A stretch of DNA of 39,961 nt from Actinomycetota bacterium (GTDB taxonomy: Bacteria; Actinomycetota; Actinomycetes; S36-B12), in assembly GCA_016870195.1 (NCBI GenBank), contig VGCC01000017.1, positions 1 to 39,961 of the forward strand. Direction: 5' to 3'. The notes beneath the pieces were generated by a model, which had not been told where the DNA came from, did no database searches, and saw only the letters and a list, made by a program, of their open reading frames with translations. Position 1 is the first letter of the stretch; each line of letters begins with the position of its first letter. Shown here piece by piece: positions 1 through 9,892 of the stretch. Made by a program: the position numbers and the translations under genes.

Positions 1-1226
<1,226 letters not shown>

Positions 1227-1230
<4 letters not shown>

Positions 1231-3758
1231 GCCTCGGCCACGATCGCCCGCACCGAGAGCGGTGCATCATCCGAGGCAGGAGCGAGGATCAACTCGTCCA
1301 CCCCGCCCGCAGCCCGCAGATCATCGCGCGCCTGGCTGATGGAGTGGATGACATCGGGAGTTCCCTCGATGCTCGCCTCGGTGAGCCGCGCCTTCATGGA
1401 CACCTTCGCATCCGATTTCACCTTGCGCAGGCCACTCAGCGCCTCGGACACCCGCTCGAGGATGTGCGGATCGCCCCCGGATGGAAACTCGGTGTCACTC
1501 GGCCAGGTGGATCGATGGATCGAGCCACGGCGCGTCCACGACCACACCTCCTCCGTCGTGAATGGGAGGAACGGAGCGAACAGGCGCAGTTGGATCGAGA
1601 TCGCGAGGGTGAGTGAGGCGCGAGCGCTCTCCGAGTCGGGCCCGGTGGCGTAGGCACGCTCCTTGACGAGTTCGACGTAGTCGTCGGTGAATGCCCAGAA
1701 GAAGGTCTCGGCCACCTCGAGCGCACGCGCGTAGTTATACGCCTCGAATGCGGTAGTGGCCTCCTGCACCACGGACCGCAGCCTGGCCAGCATCGACAGG
1801 TCGAGGGGGTTGGCGATGGCGGCCATGTCGTCGATCGGCCCCATGCTCAAGGTGAACTTGCTGGCATTGAGGATCTTGATCGCAAGACGACGACCGATCT
1901 TCATCTGGCCGACGTCGAAGGCGGTGTCCGTGCCAGGGCGACCCGATGCGGCCCAGTAGCGCACTGCGTCGGAGCTGTATTCGTCGAGGAGTGCCATCGG
2001 GGTCACCACATTGCCCTTGGACTTGCTCATCTTCTTTCGATCCGGATCGAGGATCCAGCCCGAGATGGCGGCATCGCTCCACGGGAGGCAGCCATCTTCG
2101 AGGTGCGAACGCACGACGGAGGAGAAGAGCCAGGTGCGGATGATCTCGTGGGCTTGCGGACGCACGTCCATGGGGAAGACGCGGCTCCAGAGATCCGGGT
2201 CCCGTTCCCATCCGCCCGCGATGTGCGGGCTCAAGGAACTCGTGGCCCAGGTATCCATGACGTCGGGATCGCCGATGAACCCGCTCGCGGCGCCGCGCTG
2301 TGACTCGGTAAACCCGGGCGGGGCATCGCTGCTCGGGTCGATCGGCAGGTCCTTCTCATCGGGGACGATCGGACGTGCGTAGTCCGGGTTGCCCTCGGAG
2401 TCCAGCGGGTACCAGAGCGGAATCGGCACTCCGAAGAATCGCTGACGCGAGATGAGCCAGTCCCCGTTGAGTCCTTCCACCCAGTTCTCGTAGCGCACGC
2501 GCATGTGCTCCGGATGCCAGGCGAGTTCCCGACCGCGTTCGAGGAGTTGGGCGCGCAAGGCCGGCTCCCGACCACCGTTGGTGATGTACCACTGCCGCGT
2601 CGTGACGATCTCGAGTGGCTTGTCACCCTTCTCAAAGAACTTCACCGGGTGGGTGATCTCCCGTGGCTCGCCGACCAGGTCACCCGATTCGGCCAGGATC
2701 TCCACCATGCGTTCGCGTGCCGTGTGACTCGTTGCTCCCGCGATGCGGGCATACGCGTCGGTTCCGGAAGTCGAAGTGATCCAGGCGGGTACCTCCGAGA
2801 GGATCCGCCCATCCCACCCGATGATCGGGCGGGTCGGGAGTTGCAATTCACGCCACCAGGTCACGTCCGTGAGATCGCCGAAGGTGCAGATCATCGCGAT
2901 ACCCGAACCCTTCTCGGGATCGGCGAGCGTATGCGGAACCACCGGGACCTCCACGCCGAAGACCGGAGTGGTCACGGTCGTTCCGAAGAGGGGCTGGTAC
3001 CGCGCGTCGTCGGGATGCGCGACCAGGCCGACGCATGCGGCGATCAATTCTGGGCGCGTGGTCTCGATGAAGACGGGTTCGGCGTCGGCACGGTGGAATC
3101 CGATGCGGTGGTAGGCGCCGGGGCGTTCCCGATCCTCGAGCTCCGCTTGTGCCACCGCGGTGCGAAACGTCACGTCCCACAGGGTGGGTGCCTCGGATTG
3201 ATAAGCCTCGCCGCGGGCGAGATTGCGAAGGAATGCGAGCTGGCTCGTGCGTTGGGCATTGCGATCGATCGTCTGGTAGGTCTGCGTCCAATCGACGGAG
3301 AGTCCCATGCGCTTCCACAGGTCCTCGAACGCCACTTCATCCTCGACCGTCAACTTCTCGCACAACTCCACGAAGTTGCGGCGCGAAACCGGGATCTGCT
3401 CCTTCGGGTCCGGGTTTTCCGGCGGGGTGAAGTCCGGGTCGTAGGGGAGGGAGGGATCGCAGCGGACACCGAAGTAGTTCTGCACGCGGCGCTCCGTGGG
3501 GAGGCCGTTGTCGTCCCAGCCCATGGGGTAGAAGACCTCGAACCCGCGCATGCGCTTGTAGCGCGCCATGCAGTCCGTGTGGGTGTAGCTGAAAACGTGG
3601 CCCACGTGGAGGCTTCCGCTGACGGTCGGGGGCGGTGTGTCGATGGAGTAGACCTCGGGACGGGTCTTGGTCCGATCGAACCGGTAGGTCCCGTGCTCCT
3701 CCCACCACCGGGACCACCGTTGCTCGATGCCATCGAGAGTGGGCTTGTCCGGGACCAT
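1227..3758 (-). CDS. valS: Valyl-tRNA synthetase, archaeal-like short form
   Basis: Class I aminoacyl-tRNA synthetase charging tRNA-Val. The 843-aa protein has the HIGH-type motif HVGH at residues 51-54 and KMSKSKGN near residue 575, flanking a long CP1 editing domain and followed by the anticodon-binding helical domain. It ends soon after that domain and lacks the C-terminal coiled coil of the E. coli-type enzyme. This is known for the archaeal/actinobacterial short subfamily, so it is not a truncation. The frame stays open for 38 codons upstream, but that stretch is Arg/Ser-rich and overlaps folC. ATG at 3758 gives the expected N-terminus ([10 protein letters not shown]). A TAGGAT hexamer sits 8 bases upstream, suggesting a near-leaderless mRNA. 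It diverges from folC and converges on clpX. Confidence 0.97.
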
Positions 3759-3766
3759 GGTCGGCA

Positions 3767-3772
3767 ATCCTA
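3767..3772 (-). promoter_or_regulatory. Candidate -10 box for valS
   Basis: TAGGAT on the minus strand, 8 bases before the valS ATG. It matches the TAnnnT core of actinobacterial -10 elements. Any -35 would lie inside folC. Inferred from position only. Confidence 0.45.
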
Positions 3773-3778
3773 GGTTCC

Positions 3779-3784
3779 TAGACT
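3779..3784 (+). promoter_or_regulatory. Candidate leaderless -10 box for folC
   Basis: TAGACT is followed by exactly six bases and then ATG at 3791, the second of two tandem ATG codons. With a transcription start about seven bases after the hexamer, the mRNA would begin at that ATG without a leader. This favours 3791 over 3788 as the folC start. Confidence 0.5.
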
Positions 3785-3787
3785 GCG

Positions 3788-5125
3788 ATGATGACCGCGG
3801 ATGCCCTCTGGGAAGAACTGCAGTCGCGTTGGCCGGAATCGCAACTCGAGCCCTCGCTCGCGCGCATCGCATCCGTCGTCACATTGATGGGGGATCCGCA
3901 TCGGGTCTTCCCGGTGATCCAGGTCGCAGGCACCAACGGTAAGAGCTCGACCTCGCGCATGACCGAGTCGATCCTTCGTGCCTATGGCCTCCGCACGGGC
4001 CTGTTCACATCACCGCACCTCGTGCGGATCGGTGAGCGCATCTGTCTGGACGGGATCCCGGTCAGCGATGAACGCCTGGTCGCGACCTGGCAGGAGGCCG
4101 AGCCCTGCATCCGGGTGGTCGACGCGCAGTCGCAGGCCGATGGCGGTCCCCGCATGTCCTTCTTCGAGGTGCTGACCGCACTCGCTTTCGCCATCTTCGC
4201 CGACGCCCCGGTCGACGTCGCCGTGATCGAGGTCGGAATGGGGGGCACGTGGGACGCGACCAACGTGGTCGACGCGCAGGTGTGCATCGTCACACCCATT
4301 GGACTGGACCACATGGAGTATCTCGGCGAAACCATCGCGGCGATCGCGGGGGAGAAGGCGGGGATCGTCACGGGTGACGCGGACGTTGTTCTCGCCGAAC
4401 AACCGCGCGAAGCCGGAGAGGTGCTCCAGGAGCGGTGCGCGATGCTCGGGCTCACCCCACAACGCGAGGGAATCGAGTTCGCCGTCACGGATCGAGTGGT
4501 GGCGGTCGGGGGCCAGATGATCGGTGTGCGTGGCACACGCGGGGTCTACTCCGATCTCTTCCTTCCCCTGCTGGGTGATCACCAGTCGCACAACGCCGCG
4601 TGCGCGATCGCCGGGGTGGAATCCTTCCTGCACCAGCCCCTCGACATCGACCTGGTGCGTGATGGTCTGGCACAGGTGGTGGTCCCGGGACGGTTGCAGA
4701 TGGTCCGCCAGGGTCCCGCCGTCATCATCGATGCCGCCCACAACCCGCATGGCGCCGCAGCGTTGGCGTCATCCGTGCAGCAGTACTACGCGTTCGATTC
4801 GATCATCGCGGTGGTGGGAATGCTCCAAGGCAAGGATGCGCTGGGTTTCCTCGAGATCCTCATGCCGGTCATCGATGAGCTCGTTATAACGGCGCCGCAG
4901 TCACCACGCGCGATCGCTGCGGATGAGTTGGCCGCGATCGCCGAGTCGGTATCGGGCGTGCTTCCGATCAGCGTTGTGGCCTCTGTCCCAGACGCGATCG
5001 ATACTGCGATCGGGATTGCCGAGTCACGCCCGGGTGTGTCCGCGGTCATCATCGCCGGCTCCTTCGTGCTCGCCGGCGACGCCATGCGGGTTCTGGATGC
5101 GGCTCCGTGGCGGGACGCACCATGA
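3788..5125 (+). CDS. folC: Bifunctional folylpolyglutamate synthase/dihydrofolate synthase
   Basis: FolC is an ATP-dependent Mur-ligase-fold enzyme that adds glutamate to dihydropteroate and to folates. The 445-aa protein shows the P-loop VAGTNGKSSTSRM near residue 47 and the family motif TSPHLVRIGERI just after it. EVGMGGTWDATN lies near residue 150, and the C-terminal Mur-ligase domain contains IDAAHNPHGA. Two tandem ATGs (3788, 3791) start the frame; the promoter geometry favours the second. There is no Shine-Dalgarno sequence, consistent with a leaderless message. The stop overlaps the next gene's ATG (ATGA), so folC and the DUF4233 gene are translationally coupled, as in many actinobacteria. 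Function is confident from motifs and length. Confidence 0.95.
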   Translation: MMTADALWEELQSRWPESQLEPSLARIASVVTLMGDPHRVFPVIQVAGTNGKSSTSRMTESILRAYGLRTGLFTSPHLVRIGERICLDGIPVSDERLVATWQEAEPCIRVVDAQSQADGGPRMSFFEVLTALAFAIFADAPVDVAVIEVGMGGTWDATNVVDAQVCIVTPIGLDHMEYLGETIAAIAGEKAGIVTGDADVVLAEQPREAGEVLQERCAMLGLTPQREGIEFAVTDRVVAVGGQMIGVRGTRGVYSDLFLPLLGDHQSHNAACAIAGVESFLHQPLDIDLVRDGLAQVVVPGRLQMVRQGPAVIIDAAHNPHGAAALASSVQQYYAFDSIIAVVGMLQGKDALGFLEILMPVIDELVITAPQSPRAIAADELAAIAESVSGVLPISVVASVPDAIDTAIGIAESRPGVSAVIIAGSFVLAGDAMRVLDAAPWRDAP

Positions 5126-5445
5126 GGGTCCTCGGGTCCTCCGTTCTTGGCTTTGAGGCGATCGTCGTGCTCCTGGCGATGCCGCTCCTGGCCGTCAATG
5201 GCTACGTCGACTCGATGGGAGTTGCTTTCGCCATCGGTGGAGCGATCGCAATCGGTTTGATCCTGGGCATCGCGGTGATCACGCGGCCCTTCGGTGTGTG
5301 GTGGGGCTGGGCCATGCAGGTGGTCGTCCTCGCCCTCGGCTTCTGGATCCCGACGATGTGGATCCTCGGGGGCATGTTCGCGATCCTGTGGTTCGTCGCC
5401 GTGCGCATGGGCGGTCGCATCGACCGCGCACGTGCCGGTCAGTAG
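5122..5445 (+). CDS. DUF4233 small integral membrane protein
   Basis: A 107-aa hydrophobic protein with about four transmembrane segments: a pair separated by a short loop (NGYVDSMG), then a WWGWAMQ-containing segment and a final GGMFAILWFVAVRMGGR segment. It matches the actinobacterial DUF4233 family, which characteristically follows folC. The ATG at 5122 overlaps the folC TGA (ATGA); an earlier in-frame GTG at 5107 would lie inside folC and is less likely. No function is known for the family. Position suggests coupling to folate metabolism or just to the operon. Its TAG stop forms the first half of the -10 hexamer proposed for ndk. Confidence 0.85.
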   Translation: MRVLGSSVLGFEAIVVLLAMPLLAVNGYVDSMGVAFAIGGAIAIGLILGIAVITRPFGVWWGWAMQVVVLALGFWIPTMWILGGMFAILWFVAVRMGGRIDRARAGQ

Positions 5446-5448
5446 GCT
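5443..5448 (+). promoter_or_regulatory. Candidate -10 box for ndk
   Basis: TAGGCT, whose first three bases are the DUF4233 stop codon. A transcript starting about seven bases downstream would have a leader of roughly 43 bases that includes the ndk ribosome-binding site. Confidence 0.4.
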
Positions 5449-5497
5449 GCCGAACACATCACATGAAGAAGACATCGAGTGAGTGAGTGGAGTCAAC

Positions 5498-5908
5498 GTG
5501 TCCGAGCGAACCCTGGTCCTGATCAAGCCCGATGGCGTGGCGCGCGGCCTCGTCGGTGAGGTGCTCGCACGCATCGAGCGCAAGGGATTCCGCGTCGTCG
5601 CTCTGGAGATGCGCACGCTGACCCGCTCGATCGCGGAGACGCATTACGGCGAGCACGCGGGCAAGCCGTTCTTCGAGTCCTTGGTGTCTTTCATCACGGG
5701 TGGCCCGTTGGTGGCCGCCGTGATCGAGGGCCCGGATGCCATCGTCGCGTGGCGCACGATGATGGGTGCCACGAATCCCGTCAACGCAGCACCCGGAACG
5801 ATTCGCGGTGATCTCGCCACCGAGACGCAGAACAACGTGACTCACGGTTCGGATTCACCCGAGTCCGCTGCACGTGAGATCGCGCTGTTCTTCCCCGGCC
5901 TCGGGTGA
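5498..5908 (+). CDS. ndk: Nucleoside-diphosphate kinase
   Basis: Transfers the gamma phosphate of NTPs to NDPs through a phosphohistidine and balances NTP/dNTP pools in the cytoplasm. The 136-aa length is typical. The N-terminal [13 protein letters not shown] strand and the active-site region [12 protein letters not shown] (phosphorylated His) are intact. GTG at 5498 is preferred because GGAG lies five bases upstream and it gives the family N-terminus; an in-frame GTG at 5483 would add five residues and has no better site. The stop overlaps the start of the following hydrolase (GTGA), so the two are likely co-translated. Confidence 0.96.
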   Translation: MSERTLVLIKPDGVARGLVGEVLARIERKGFRVVALEMRTLTRSIAETHYGEHAGKPFFESLVSFITGGPLVAAVIEGPDAIVAWRTMMGATNPVNAAPGTIRGDLATETQNNVTHGSDSPESAAREIALFFPGLG

Positions 5909-7173
5909 GGATCCGCGCACTCACCGCACTCGCGGCCGGCGCGCTCGTCGCCATCGCCGCACGTCGACCCACGCTCGTGCCGTGGCCACGTCCGGTGCGG
6001 ATCGCATTCCCGGCCGTACTCGCCGGCGCGTCGGCCGCAGTGGTGGCAGGTGCCCCCGACGCCCCCCGTCTCCTCCGCCCCCGACGCATGGCAGTTCTCG
6101 CGGGTGCCGGTGCCGGGCTGTGGTGGGGTGGACGCATCGTTCGAAGCCGACTCTTCGAGCGACTGACCGCGTCGAGTCGTGAACTCGATGTGGCGTTTCG
6201 CGAACCTCCCACGAGTCCGCATGTCAGTGGGTCATCCATGTCGCACGTGCCCCTGGCGTCGCTGGGCCGCGAGGGTGCCCGTTTCGTCCATACCCGCGCC
6301 CACGAGGATGCCATCCGGATCTTCATCGGCGCTGACTCGGCTGCTCGTCCCGAAGACCGGGTCGAACTCGCCATGGCGGAGCTGGCGCGCACCGGTGCAT
6401 TCGATCGCGGCACCCTCGTTGTGCAGGCGCCTGCAGGGACCGGGTACGCAAATCCCACCCCGATCGATGTCGTGGAATTGCGCACTGGTGGAGACTGCGC
6501 ATCGATCGTCGTGGGCTCGGGACTTCTTCCGAGCTTCCTGTCCCTCGGAACTGCGGAGCTCGCCGCACGAACGCAGCGTTATCTCCTCGAGCGGCTGAGT
6601 GCGCTTGGCGGGCATCCACGACTCCTTCTCTATGGTGAGAGTCTCGGGGCGCTCGTGCAGCAGATGGCGCTACCCGCAGGTACGACGGACCTCGACCGAT
6701 TCGGTATTCACACCGCGTTGTGGGTTGGCACTCCGGGAGGCGTGCGCGCGGATCGGTTCCGTTCCCGCTGTTCGTCCTACGTCAGCATCGATAGTCCTCG
6801 TGATATCCCGCATCCTCGTCCGCAGGAGCGGGTGTGGTTCCTTGAACACCATGGTGATCCGGTCGTGCGCTTCCGTCGGGAGTTGATCGGCACGCGTCCG
6901 GACTGGTTGTCGGGCCCACGTGGTCGCAATGTGCCGGAGGGCATGCGGTGGTCTCCGGGTATCACGTGGGCCCAGGTCCTTGTCGACACCGTCTACGCCA
7001 CCGATGTCACCCCGGGCGAGTTCGAGAGCATCGGCCACGATTATCGCGCCGATCTCGGCACGGTCGTGACCGCAGCATACGGATTCTCCGATGAGTCACC
7101 GTCGCCCGAGGAGCTCGAGGAGACGCTTCGGAGCCGCGAGCGTGACCGGGCCAGGGATGTGGGCGAGCTCTAG
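5905..7173 (+). CDS. Membrane-anchored alpha/beta hydrolase (Abhydrolase_9 type)
   Basis: A 422-aa protein. Residues 1-75 are hydrophobic and Ala/Arg-rich with probable membrane helices, as in the N-terminal domain paired with Abhydrolase_9. The rest is a predicted alpha/beta hydrolase with nucleophile elbow GESLG (Ser246) and conserved patches [11 protein letters not shown] and WVGTPGG. Late acidic and His residues ([15 protein letters not shown]) could complete the triad. The family is common in actinobacteria and mostly uncharacterised; lipid or cell-wall-related ester hydrolysis is only a guess. The GTG start overlaps the ndk stop. It precedes the mreB promoter, so it may be made with ndk rather than with the shape genes. 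Confidence 0.8.
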   Translation: MRIRALTALAAGALVAIAARRPTLVPWPRPVRIAFPAVLAGASAAVVAGAPDAPRLLRPRRMAVLAGAGAGLWWGGRIVRSRLFERLTASSRELDVAFREPPTSPHVSGSSMSHVPLASLGREGARFVHTRAHEDAIRIFIGADSAARPEDRVELAMAELARTGAFDRGTLVVQAPAGTGYANPTPIDVVELRTGGDCASIVVGSGLLPSFLSLGTAELAARTQRYLLERLSALGGHPRLLLYGESLGALVQQMALPAGTTDLDRFGIHTALWVGTPGGVRADRFRSRCSSYVSIDSPRDIPHPRPQERVWFLEHHGDPVVRFRRELIGTRPDWLSGPRGRNVPEGMRWSPGITWAQVLVDTVYATDVTPGEFESIGHDYRADLGTVVTAAYGFSDESPSPEELEETLRSRERDRARDVGEL

Positions 7174-7182
7174 AGGGGCGTC

Positions 7183-7188
7183 TACACT
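7183..7188 (+). promoter_or_regulatory. Candidate -10 box for the mreB cluster
   Basis: TACACT about 45 bases before the mreB ATG, which has its own ribosome-binding site (AAAGG). No convincing -35 hexamer is visible 17 bases upstream. Confidence 0.4.
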
Positions 7189-7233
7189 GGAGTTCCGGCC
7201 TTAGGGCCCGAGTCCGTGTTGAAAGGCGTGTGA

Positions 7234-8268
7234 ATGGCCTCTCCTACCTCGACCTTCATCGGGCGAGACATGGCTGTGGACCTTGGCACCGCCAATACGC
7301 TCGTGTACGTGCGCGGCACGGGAATCGTGCTGAACGAGCCTTCCGTCGTCGCCATCAACAGCACCACCGGCGGCATTCTCGCCGTGGGTTCCGAGGCCAA
7401 GCGCATGATCGGGCGCACGCCCGGCAACATCATCGCTATCCGTCCTCTCAAGGACGGCGTCATCGCCGACTTCGACACAACCGAGCGCATGCTCCGCTAT
7501 TTCATCCAGAAGGTGCACCGCCGTCGTCACCTCGCCAAACCCCGACTCATCATCTGTGTTCCTTCCGGGATCACGGGGGTCGAGCAGCGCGCCGTGAAGG
7601 ATGCTGGTTACGCCGCTGGTGCGCGCAAGGTGTTCATCATCGAGGAACCTATGGCGGCTGCCATCGGTGCGAACCTGCCCGTGCATGAACCAACCGGCAA
7701 CATGATCGTCGATATCGGGGGTGGCACCTCCGAGGTCGCCGTCATCTCGCTCGGTGGAATCGTCGTGAGCCTCTCGGTGCGTGTAGGCGGCGATGAGCTC
7801 GACAACGTGATTATCCAGTACATCAAGAAGGAGTACTCCCTTCTCCTCGGTGAGCGCACTGCGGAGGAGATCAAGGTCGCGATCGGCTCCGCCTTCCCCG
7901 CACCCGAGGAACCACATGCGGAGATTCGCGGTCGCGACCTCGTTACGGGTTTGCCACGCACTGTTGTCGTCAGTGCGGAGGAGATCCGCCGCGCCATGGA
8001 CGAGCCTGTCGCTGCCATCGTCGATGCAGTCAAGGCGGCGCTCGATCGGACGCCACCGGAACTCTCGGGCGACATCATGGATCGTGGAATCGTGCTGACC
8101 GGTGGCGGGGCACTGCTGCGCGGATTGGATGAGCGGTTGCGCCACGAGACCGGAATGCCGATCTTCATCGCAGACAATCCACTCGACTGTGTAGTCCTCG
8201 GATCCGGAAAGTGCATCGAAGAGTTCGATGCACTGCAGCAGGTTCTTGTCTCCGAGCCGCGCCGCTGA
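7234..8268 (+). CDS. mreB: Rod shape-determining protein MreB (bacterial actin)
   Basis: MreB polymerises on the inner face of the membrane and positions the elongation wall-synthesis complex. The 344-aa length is typical. Actin-fold nucleotide motifs are present: phosphate-1 [13 protein letters not shown] (residues ~13-25), phosphate-2 [16 protein letters not shown] (~160) and the adenosine-binding motif [14 protein letters not shown] (~290). The ATG at 7234 follows AAAGG at seven bases. It heads the mreB-mreC-mreD-mrdA-rodA cluster. A complete set argues for rod-shaped growth or lateral wall synthesis, unlike actinobacteria that grow only at their poles and lack MreB. Confidence 0.98.
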   Translation: MASPTSTFIGRDMAVDLGTANTLVYVRGTGIVLNEPSVVAINSTTGGILAVGSEAKRMIGRTPGNIIAIRPLKDGVIADFDTTERMLRYFIQKVHRRRHLAKPRLIICVPSGITGVEQRAVKDAGYAAGARKVFIIEEPMAAAIGANLPVHEPTGNMIVDIGGGTSEVAVISLGGIVVSLSVRVGGDELDNVIIQYIKKEYSLLLGERTAEEIKVAIGSAFPAPEEPHAEIRGRDLVTGLPRTVVVSAEEIRRAMDEPVAAIVDAVKAALDRTPPELSGDIMDRGIVLTGGGALLRGLDERLRHETGMPIFIADNPLDCVVLGSGKCIEEFDALQQVLVSEPRR

Positions 8269-8287
8269 TTAGTAGAGCGGGATCGGG

Positions 8288-8293
8288 CAGACT
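8288..8293 (+). promoter_or_regulatory. Possible leaderless -10-like element for mreC
   Basis: CAGACT is placed exactly six bases before the mreC ATG at 8300. It keeps the A2 and T6 of TAnnnT but has C at position 1. No Shine-Dalgarno sequence precedes the start. Confidence 0.3.
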
Positions 8294-8299
8294 GCACCC

Positions 8300-9253
8300 A
8301 TGTTGTCGCGGCGCCTGCGGATCGCACTGTCGATCCTGGTCGTCGCCTCATTGACATTCATCATCCTCGATCTCCGAGGAGGCGAAGGCCCACTTTCTAG
8401 TGCGCGTGCTGCACTGTCATCCATCATGGGTGGTGTCCAGTCTGGTGCTGCCTTCGTCTTCGCCCCCCTGACGTCGTTCAATTCGTGGTGGGGAACTCTC
8501 AACGCGCAATCGCAACAGATTCGCGACCTCCGCGCAGAGAACGAGAATCTGCAACTTCAAGTGAGGATCGCTGAAAATGAGCGCGCACGCGTCGACGAGA
8601 TGAATGCGCTCCTGAAGGTCTCCTCGGTGGGTGAATACGCGATCGTTCCCGCGGAGGTGATCGCCGTCGGTCCCGCCCAGGACTTCTCATGGACCGTCAC
8701 GATCGATGCGGGCCGCGATGACGGCGTCGAGCCGGACATGACCGTCATCAACGGGCAGGGTCTCGTGGGACGTGTCCTCAAGGCCTTCGCCACCACGTCC
8801 ACGGTGGTGTTGATCGTCGATGCCTCGTCGGCGGTGGGTGGGCGGATCGCCACGACGGAGGAGATCGGCATCGTGTCCGGAACGGGGCGCCAAGACTCCC
8901 TCGACTTCCAACTCCTCGATCCGCTGGCCGAGGTGCGCTCGGGCGACGCCCTCGTCACCTTCGGGTCGAAGGGGGGTCGGCCCTACGCCCCGGGGCTGCC
9001 CATCGGCGAGGTGGTCGAGGTGACGGGCACCGCGGGTCAACTGACGCGCGTGGCGACCGTGCGGCCGTTCGCGAAGGTGTCGGCGCTCAGCATCGTGGGC
9101 GTCGTCGTGCAACCTCCGCGCACCGATCCCCGGGACACCCTCGTCCCGGGCCCGGGGGCCGTGGTGTCGCCGCCGGCACCGAGCTCGGAGCCCACCTCCG
9201 GGATCGAGGTCGAGCAGCCGGCCACGCCTGCACCGGAGGTGGCGCTCGAATGA
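8300..9253 (+). CDS. mreC: Rod shape-determining protein MreC
   Basis: MreC is a bitopic membrane protein that links MreB to PBP2 and RodA. The 317-aa protein has a short cytoplasmic N-terminus, one transmembrane helix at about residues 8-25, and a coiled coil around residues 65-105 (QSQQIRDLRAENENLQLQ). Two beta domains follow, typified by SWTVTIDAGRDDGVEPDM and GLVGRVLK. A Pro/Ala-rich tail (~270-317) is probably disordered. The tail's last codons overlap mreD (ATGA). The start has no Shine-Dalgarno, and a CAGACT element at leaderless spacing precedes it. Confidence 0.95.
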   Translation: MLSRRLRIALSILVVASLTFIILDLRGGEGPLSSARAALSSIMGGVQSGAAFVFAPLTSFNSWWGTLNAQSQQIRDLRAENENLQLQVRIAENERARVDEMNALLKVSSVGEYAIVPAEVIAVGPAQDFSWTVTIDAGRDDGVEPDMTVINGQGLVGRVLKAFATTSTVVLIVDASSAVGGRIATTEEIGIVSGTGRQDSLDFQLLDPLAEVRSGDALVTFGSKGGRPYAPGLPIGEVVEVTGTAGQLTRVATVRPFAKVSALSIVGVVVQPPRTDPRDTLVPGPGAVVSPPAPSSEPTSGIEVEQPATPAPEVALE

Positions 9254-9795
9254 TCTGGCGTCAGGGCCTACTCATCCTCGGGGTGGTCTTCGTGGCCGAT
9301 GTCCTCCAGGCGACCGTGCTCAGCCGGCTGGGCATTCCCGCTGCCACCCCCGATCTGCTCGTGGTCGCGGTGGTCGCGCTCGCCCTGGCCCTCGGCCCCA
9401 CCGAGGGTGCTATCGCCGGCTTCCTGGCCGGAGCACTCGTGGACATCTCTCCACCCTCGGACACCCCCTTGGGGGTGAACTCCCTGGTGTACCTGGTCAT
9501 CGGATTCGTCACGGGATTCGTCATCCATCCCCGTGACCGCACCGTGTGGGTGTCGATGGGCCTCGTCGGATTGAGCACCGCGGGGGCGGCCCTGGCCACC
9601 GCTGCGATCGATGCTCTCTTAGGCAGCCCGCGGGTGATCTGGTCCGAGGTCCCGACCGTGGTGCTCGCATCCGCCCTGTACGGCGTGTTGCTCGCGCCGC
9701 TCGTCATACCGGCGGTCGCCTGGTTGGCGGCGCGCGTTGCCCCTGCGCCGCCCGCGGAGCTACGGCTCCCCCCGCGCATCACCGATATGTCCTGA
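9250..9795 (+). CDS. mreD: Rod shape-determining protein MreD
   Basis: A 181-aa polytopic membrane protein with about five to six hydrophobic segments. Family features include the opening VVFVADVLQATVLSRL, ATPDLLVVAVVALAL and the LAGALVDISPP turn. MreD works with MreC to control PBP2/RodA. The ATG at 9250 overlaps the mreC stop by four bases, so translation is coupled. Sequence conservation in this family is weak; the assignment rests on the hydrophobic pattern, the motif DL..V..LAL and position between mreC and mrdA. Confidence 0.9.
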   Translation: MIWRQGLLILGVVFVADVLQATVLSRLGIPAATPDLLVVAVVALALALGPTEGAIAGFLAGALVDISPPSDTPLGVNSLVYLVIGFVTGFVIHPRDRTVWVSMGLVGLSTAGAALATAAIDALLGSPRVIWSEVPTVVLASALYGVLLAPLVIPAVAWLAARVAPAPPAELRLPPRITDMS

Positions 9796-9797
9796 AT

Positions 9798-9811
9798 GCC
9801 CCTCGTGGGGC
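9798..9811 (+). other. Small GC hairpin between mreD and PBP2
   Basis: GCCCC-TCGT-GGGGC, a perfect 5-bp stem starting three bases after the mreD stop. It is followed by G-rich sequence, not a T-run, so it is not a standard terminator. It may modulate readthrough or stability of the mre mRNA. Confidence 0.35.
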
Positions 9812-9892
9812 CGGGGAACGCCCTGTGACCCGCGCCCGTCCCAGGGAGGGAACCGGGCATGGGGGATCATGCTGGCTGAGGAAGGGAGGGGT

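Noticed and set aside
2505-3773. 422-codon plus-strand frame inside valS
   Set aside because: Shadow of valS; no ribosome-binding site or recognisable domain.
3759-3872. Upstream extension of valS to 3872
   Set aside because: The added residues are Arg/Ser-rich without synthetase similarity and lie antisense to the start of folC.
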